Below are positions 6,916-11,051 of a stretch of DNA of 11,051 nucleotides, in pieces. Position numbers and translations under genes: made by a program. The notes beneath the pieces are model-generated. The model worked only from the letters and a program-made list of their open reading frames with translations. It did not search any database and was not told the origin of the DNA. Each line of letters starts with the position of its first letter. Within the stretch, counting starts at the first letter, position 1. The stretch is from Bacillota bacterium (lineage in GTDB: Bacteria > Bacillota > Clostridia > DSM-8532): NCBI GenBank assembly GCA_023446675.1, contig JAEXPO010000143.1:1-11051 (forward strand), written 5' to 3'.

Positions 6916-8214
6916 TTGAGTATACTGGTTGCTTTGCTGGCTTTAAGCTTTTTAATTTTTGTACATGAGCTGGGCCATTTTCTTGTCGCCAAAGCCGTAG
7001 GCGTAAAGGTTTTGGAATTTTCAATGTTTATGGGCCCCAAGCTTTTATCCTTTACAAAGGGTGAGACCGCGTATTCCTTAAGGCTTATTCCCATGGGTGG
7101 CTTTGTCAAAATGGAAGGCGAGGATGAAAACTCGGAGGATCCCCGTGCCTTTAACCGGCAGCCTGTTTTTAAAAGAGCGCTTATCATACTGGCAGGCCCT
7201 GTTATGAACTTTATTACTGCCTTTCTTCTGGCAGGAATTGTTTTATCCTCTGTTGGCTTCTACACCAACCGTGTGACGGAATTCGCCCAGAATTCCGCAC
7301 TCCAGGCCGCAGGCATGGAGGTAGGGGACAAATTCTTATCCTACGGCGGAAAACGGCTGTTCGATCCGGCGTCGGATTTGAACATACTCCTTTACGGTGA
7401 GGACGGAGAGCCCAAGGAAATACGTTACTATGACGAGAGCGAAAAGAAGACGGTTGAGAAGGTCATCACCCCGGGGAGAACTGAAACCCGTTTCCGTCTG
7501 GGCTTTACCGCCAGAGTGGTCAACGGCGAGGCTACCAATATTGTGGATGCCATTGAAACCGATTCCCCCATAATGAAGGCAGGGATCAAGATTGGCGATC
7601 GTATTGTAGCTATCGACGGAACACCTTTGAACACCACACAGGACATTATTAATTACCTAAATGTCACCCGTACCGACAAAACGGCACCCCTTACCCTTAC
7701 CGTCGACAGGGGAGGAAAGACCCTTACCTTTGATCAGATTGTTCCCTTTTCCGATTTTCAGTACACTCTGGGTGTAGGCCTTGAGCACAAAATTGGAAAT
7801 TTTGGAGAAATATTGAATGCCACAGGTAATTATTCTGTTTCTACTATTAGAAATGTCGTTATGACCCTGGGCTGGCTTTTTGAAGGAAAGCTGTCGTTCA
7901 AGGAGCTATCCGGCCCTGTAGGCATTATCAATACCGTCGGCAGCGTTGTGGAAACGGAGCAGCCCTTAAGCGAAACCGTCATTAAGCTTTTGTACCTTTG
8001 CTCCTTCATCAGCATCAACCTGGGTGTTATGAACCTCATACCTTTTCCTGCTCTGGACGGCAGCATTCTCCTATTGCTTCTTATTGAAAAAATCAGGGGA
8101 AAACCCTTGCCCCAGGAGAAAATGGGCTTAATATCCATGATTGGCTTTGTGCTATTGGTTTGTGTTCTTATCGCCACCCTGTTTAACGATATCCCGCGCC
8201 TTTCCCTGCGCTGA
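6916..8214 (+). CDS. rseP: RIP metalloprotease RseP (site-2 protease, M50 family)
   Basis: An intramembrane zinc protease that cuts membrane-bound substrates such as anti-sigma factors or leftover signal peptides. The 432-residue protein has the zinc motif HELGH (17-21) in the first helix, the conserved GGFVKMEGE (61-69) and the third zinc ligand Asp381 in NLIPFPALDGS (373-383). Two PDZ-like stretches lie between the helices: one around 126-145 (ALQAAGMEVGDKFLSYGGK) and a clearer one around 219-260 (IMKAGIKIGDRIVAIDGTP). A tandem-PDZ layout resembles E. coli RseP and accounts for the length. The motif ends LDGS where LDGG is more usual. The start is TTG 6916 with GAGGAGG (6902-6908) 7 nt upstream, inside the end of dxr. 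Its substrate is not encoded in the window. Confidence 0.96.
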   Translation: MSILVALLALSFLIFVHELGHFLVAKAVGVKVLEFSMFMGPKLLSFTKGETAYSLRLIPMGGFVKMEGEDENSEDPRAFNRQPVFKRALIILAGPVMNFITAFLLAGIVLSSVGFYTNRVTEFAQNSALQAAGMEVGDKFLSYGGKRLFDPASDLNILLYGEDGEPKEIRYYDESEKKTVEKVITPGRTETRFRLGFTARVVNGEATNIVDAIETDSPIMKAGIKIGDRIVAIDGTPLNTTQDIINYLNVTRTDKTAPLTLTVDRGGKTLTFDQIVPFSDFQYTLGVGLEHKIGNFGEILNATGNYSVSTIRNVVMTLGWLFEGKLSFKELSGPVGIINTVGSVVETEQPLSETVIKLLYLCSFISINLGVMNLIPFPALDGSILLLLLIEKIRGKPLPQEKMGLISMIGFVLLVCVLIATLFNDIPRLSLR

Positions 8215-8270
8215 CTTGGTACCTTATTGCTGATAAGCGTCAATAAAAAAGCAAATAATTTCATCGGCGC

Positions 8271-8328
8271 GGCAGTCTTTGATTTCGAATAGGGCTTAAT
8301 TGAGTCCTGTTCCCAATCAAAGGCTGCT
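8271..8328 (+). other. Long stem-loop between rseP and ispG
   Basis: GCAGTCTTTGATT (8272-8284) pairs with AATCAAAGGCTGC (8315-8327): 13 bp, including one G-U. After a 2x2 internal loop, bases 8287-8297 pair with 8302-8312 as 11 more pairs with three G-U, closed by the tetraloop AATT (8298-8301). No T-tract follows on either strand, so this is not a standard terminator. The G-U pairs sit on the + strand, which suggests the RNA form of this strand is the selected one. It could be an RNA processing or stability element, a leader structure for ispG, or a copy of a dispersed palindromic repeat. Confidence 0.7.
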
Positions 8329-8388
8329 ATCCATTGGATTTCGGGTGAGTTTAGAAAAAACCGGCAGAAAAGGAAGGGTACTAAGGAA

Positions 8389-9447
8389 ATGCAGCAACCT
8401 CAAAGAAAGAAAACACGTGAAATAAAAATAGGGGACAGATGGATTGGGGGAGAGCATCCCGTTGCCATACAATCCATGACCAATACCAAAACAGAGGACG
8501 TGGAAGCCACTGTTGCACAAATTGAAGCTCTTGCCCGGGCCGGTTGTGAAATCGTCCGGGCGGCAGTGCCCACGGTAGCGGCAGCAGAGGCTCTGGGATC
8601 CATTAAGAAGCGTATTTCCCTGCCCCTGGTGGCGGATATTCATTTTGACTACAGACTGGCGCTTAAGGCTATTGAGAACGGTGCGGACAAAATACGCATC
8701 AATCCGGGAAACATCGGCGACCGGGACAGGGTCCGCCAGGTGGTTGAAAAGGCCATGGAAAGAAACATACCCATCCGTGTGGGTGTTAACAGCGGATCCC
8801 TTGAAAAAAAGCTCCTGGAGAAGTATGGCGGCGTCTGTGCCCAGGCGTTGGTTGAAAGCGTATTGGGCCATGTGGCTCTTCTGGAATCCTATCATTTTGA
8901 AAACATGGTGCTTTCCATCAAATCCTCCGATGTGCTTATGTCCATTGAAGCTCACCGGCTGCTGGCGGAAAAGTCCGATTACCCCCTTCATATCGGCATC
9001 ACTGAATCCGGCACCGTTTACCGGGGCACCATAAAATCGGCGGTGGGCATCGGAGCGCTATTGCTGGACGGCATCGGTGATACGGTGAGGGTTTCCCTCA
9101 CAGGGGATCCGGTGGAGGAAATTCGGGCGGCAAAAGAAATACTTAAGTCCTGTGGCCGCTTGAATACGGGTGTTACCTTTGTTTCCTGTCCTACCTGCGG
9201 CAGAACCGGGTTGGATCTCATCGGTCTTGCCCAGAAGGTGGAGCAGGCGCTGGAGGAGGAAACCCGTCCCATTAAGGTGGCGGTGATGGGGTGTGCTGTC
9301 AATGGTCCGGGAGAAGCCAGAGAGGCGGATATCGGTGTTGCCTGCGACGCACACGGCGGTGTGCTCTTTAAAAAGGGCCAGGTCATCCGAAAGGTTGACG
9401 AGGCCCATCTCCTGGAAGCTCTTTTGGATGAAATCAAAGCGCTGTAA
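8389..9447 (+). CDS. ispG: 4-hydroxy-3-methylbut-2-en-1-yl diphosphate synthase (GcpE)
   Basis: Converts methylerythritol cyclodiphosphate to HMBPP, the penultimate MEP-pathway step, using a [4Fe-4S] cluster and electrons from ferredoxin or flavodoxin. The 352-residue protein starts with a TIM-barrel half carrying the family motifs VAIQSMTNT (25-33), ADIHFDYRLAL (82-92) and INPGNIG (104-110). It ends with the cluster-binding domain: SCPTC gives Cys267 and Cys270, and GCAVNGPGEA gives Cys302 and the fourth ligand Glu309. The spacing matches E. coli IspG. AGGAAGGG (8371-8378) lies 10 nt before ATG 8389. The 174-base gap after rseP contains the long stem-loop, so ispG may be expressed differently from the genes before it; I see no convincing separate promoter. 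The usual next gene in Firmicutes, polC, is not here. Confidence 0.97.
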   Translation: MQQPQRKKTREIKIGDRWIGGEHPVAIQSMTNTKTEDVEATVAQIEALARAGCEIVRAAVPTVAAAEALGSIKKRISLPLVADIHFDYRLALKAIENGADKIRINPGNIGDRDRVRQVVEKAMERNIPIRVGVNSGSLEKKLLEKYGGVCAQALVESVLGHVALLESYHFENMVLSIKSSDVLMSIEAHRLLAEKSDYPLHIGITESGTVYRGTIKSAVGIGALLLDGIGDTVRVSLTGDPVEEIRAAKEILKSCGRLNTGVTFVSCPTCGRTGLDLIGLAQKVEQALEEETRPIKVAVMGCAVNGPGEAREADIGVACDAHGGVLFKKGQVIRKVDEAHLLEALLDEIKAL

Positions 9448-11051
9448 AGCCGTTCTGCTCCATGAAATGATTCAGCTGAATCAACCAGCCGTACAGCTGT
9501 GAACGGGAAGTATAGCGCTTATTGAGATCCGGAGGCTGCCTCAGCATGGCCTCCAGTGTCTTTAAATTCAGCAGATAGTTTATTGGGGACGCCGGATCCA
9601 TGAGAATATCCGTTAACAGCGTCCGGATATACATTTCATAGTCCGGATCCGGATTATGGGGAAAGGGGCCTTTCTTTCGCTCTAAAATATCCGAGGGAAT
9701 GAGGCCCCGGAAGGCTTCCCTTAAAAGGCCCCTTTCTACACCGTTAAGACGCTTCATTTCCTGGGGGACATTCCACAGGTACTCAATGAGCCTGTAGTCG
9801 CAAAAGGGTGCCCGGGCCTCCAGGCCAAAGGCCATACTCATGCGATCCAGCTTATCCAGCGTACAGGGGAGGTTCCAGTACAAGCTGAACCATTGAGCCT
9901 CCATGTCTTTTTTTAGCCTGCTTGAGGTAAATTTGGGATATTCAAGCAAGGCCTCTTCATAGCATTTCTCAATGAATTCATAAGGCTTAACCGCATCAAT
10001 AAGCTCATTTTTGAACACAGAGATTTTTTCTCCGATATTAACGGACCAGGGCAGCTTTTTTTTGCCCGACGCAAATTTCTCAGTACCTCGGACATTTCCT
10101 CCAAAAAGCTCGTCTGAGCAATCTCCCGAAAGCACAATAGGAAATTCCTTTTTAATTTCCCTGCAAAGAAGGAAGAGGGAGCAGTCCTGATCCGGCATGC
10201 CGGGGAAGCCCCAGGCCTCTTCCGTTTCAAGGAGGGCACCGGCCAGGTCGTAAGGAGATAAAATGATATAATGATGCCGTGTTCCGGCCTTGCGGCACAT
10301 CCAGCGGATCCAGGGGGTATCCGTGTCGCCTGCGGGACTTTGCCTGTGAAAATATCGGCTGTTCTTTTCAAAATCCACGGACCAGGTGTTGTAAAGATTG
10401 GGGTAGAGCCTGGCGTTGGCGCTTTGAGTGGCAATGGCCGTAAGTATACTGGAATAGAGTCCTCCTGATAAAAGACCGCACAAAGGGCTGCCGGACTGAA
10501 TGCGAAGCCTTGCCGCGTCATTTACAAGATTCCGTACGGATTCAAGCGTTTGTCCCAGGTTTTCACCATGCTCCTTTTCCTCAATATGCCAGTAGCGCAC
10601 GGCCTTCATGTCCTCCGGCCCATAACGGACAAAATAGCCGGGTCTTACCTGGTGTATCCCTTTGACAGGGGTGCTGCCGGGAGAATAGCGGGGACTTAAG
10701 CAAATAAGCTCGGACATCCCCTCCAGCCCCAGGGAGCTTCGGAACTGGGGATGCTCGGTGATACCCTGGAACGTGGATGAAAAAAGGAGGGAGGAGGCGC
10801 TCATGGCATAGTACAAGGGCTTGGCCCCTAATTGATCCCGTACCAGGTAAAGGATTTTGCTGTCAGGAATGAAAAGGGCAAAAGCAAACATGCCGTTGAG
10901 TTTCGGGAAAAGCGCCTCGCCCCATAGGTTAAAGCCCCAAAGCAGAAGCTCACCGCAGGTCCCTTCCTCAAAGCAGGCTCCCATGCCTTCAAGCTCGCTT
11001 CTTAATTCCTTGTAATTGTAGATATATCCGTTAAGGGTGACGACATAGCTC
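9434..11051 (-). CDS. Asparagine synthase (glutamine-hydrolysing)-like protein, divergent, 5' end outside window
   Basis: The frame stays open to the right edge, giving 538 visible residues. The ATG at 10984 is internal: 22 codons before it read SYVVTLNGYIYNYKELRSEL, a standard glutaminase-domain stretch. About 70-90 residues, including any Cys nucleophile, lie beyond 11051. Known AsnB proteins take the amide of glutamine and join it to ATP-activated aspartate. The overall fold matches, with LNGMFAFALF, RDQLGAKPLYY, LDKLDRMSMAFGLEARAPF and a C-terminus typical of the roughly 610-residue clostridial type. Key positions differ. NGE reads NGY (Tyr at 11026-11024). SDTE reads TCGE (Cys at 10957-10955). 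SGGLDSS reads SGGLYSS (Tyr at 10456-10454). SGEC/G-SDE reads SGDCSDE (Asp at 10123-10121). A usual Lys near the end is Arg (9733-9731). There is no frameshift or stop. Asparagine synthesis is therefore doubtful; it may be a diverged ligase, a regulatory homologue or an early decaying paralogue. The tail overlaps ispG by 14 bases. Confidence 0.85.
   Translation of the reverse strand, partial: SYVVTLNGYIYNYKELRSELEGMGACFEEGTCGELLLWGFNLWGEALFPKLNGMFAFALFIPDSKILYLVRDQLGAKPLYYAMSASSLLFSSTFQGITEHPQFRSSLGLEGMSELICLSPRYSPGSTPVKGIHQVRPGYFVRYGPEDMKAVRYWHIEEKEHGENLGQTLESVRNLVNDAARLRIQSGSPLCGLLSGGLYSSILTAIATQSANARLYPNLYNTWSVDFEKNSRYFHRQSPAGDTDTPWIRWMCRKAGTRHHYIILSPYDLAGALLETEEAWGFPGMPDQDCSLFLLCREIKKEFPIVLSGDCSDELFGGNVRGTEKFASGKKKLPWSVNIGEKISVFKNELIDAVKPYEFIEKCYEEALLEYPKFTSSRLKKDMEAQWFSLYWNLPCTLDKLDRMSMAFGLEARAPFCDYRLIEYLWNVPQEMKRLNGVERGLLREAFRGLIPSDILERKKGPFPHNPDPDYEMYIRTLLTDILMDPASPINYLLNLKTLEAMLRQPPDLNKRYTSRSQLYGWLIQLNHFMEQNGFTAL

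Noticed and set aside
8215..8270. Separate sigma-A promoter for ispG
   Set aside because: TTGCTG at 8227-8232 has no acceptable -10 at 16-18 nt, and other candidates were equally poor.
10982..10984. ATG at 10984 as the start of the asparagine synthase-like protein
   Set aside because: Conserved glutaminase-domain sequence continues upstream in frame to the window edge, so this Met is internal.

Overview
The window reads as chromosomal DNA from a Gram-positive, probably clostridial (Bacillota/Firmicutes), bacterium. The evidence is strong purine-rich Shine-Dalgarno sites, TTG starts on two of the larger genes, AT-rich gaps with sigma-A-like promoters, and the uppS-cdsA-dxr-rseP-ispG gene order typical of that phylum. 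I cannot place it below that level. I see no mobile element, CRISPR array, tRNA or rRNA.

Layout. The left edge holds the first 41 codons of an unrecognised gene that runs leftward out of the window (1-124). A divergent AT-rich gap with a good + strand promoter follows. Next is a membrane-anchored diguanylate cyclase (419-1579). A 205-base gap carries an extended -10 promoter overlapped by a palindrome, then a 9-bp inverted repeat. From there a long + strand run begins: an SDR reductase of the YmfI (EF-P 5-aminopentanone reductase) type, a 500-residue polytopic GT-C-like membrane protein, uppS, cdsA, dxr, rseP and ispG. A minus-strand asparagine synthase-like gene meets ispG tail to tail with a 14-base overlap and runs off the right edge, so its N-terminus is missing.

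How the genes fit together. Dxr and IspG are the second and penultimate enzymes of the MEP isoprenoid pathway. UppS condenses the resulting C5 units into undecaprenyl diphosphate, the carrier lipid for wall and surface glycans. CdsA makes CDP-diacylglycerol for phospholipids, and RseP is the intramembrane site-2 protease usually encoded with them. The GT-C-like protein just upstream would plausibly use a polyprenyl-linked sugar, which would tie it to UppS; that link is inference. The usual flanking genes of this cluster (pyrH/frr upstream, polC downstream) are absent, so the block is rearranged relative to the common Firmicutes order.

Most unusual points. (1) The asparagine synthase-like protein keeps the family fold but has substitutions at several catalytic or ligand-binding positions in both domains, including SGGLYSS for SGGLDSS. 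(2) A long, nearly fully paired 58-nt hairpin without a T-tract lies between rseP and ispG. (3) A terminator-like hairpin overlaps the ribosome-binding site and TTG start of the GT-C-like gene. (4) The diguanylate cyclase lacks the RxxD inhibitory site. I did not find convincing evidence of a wholly new multi-gene system.
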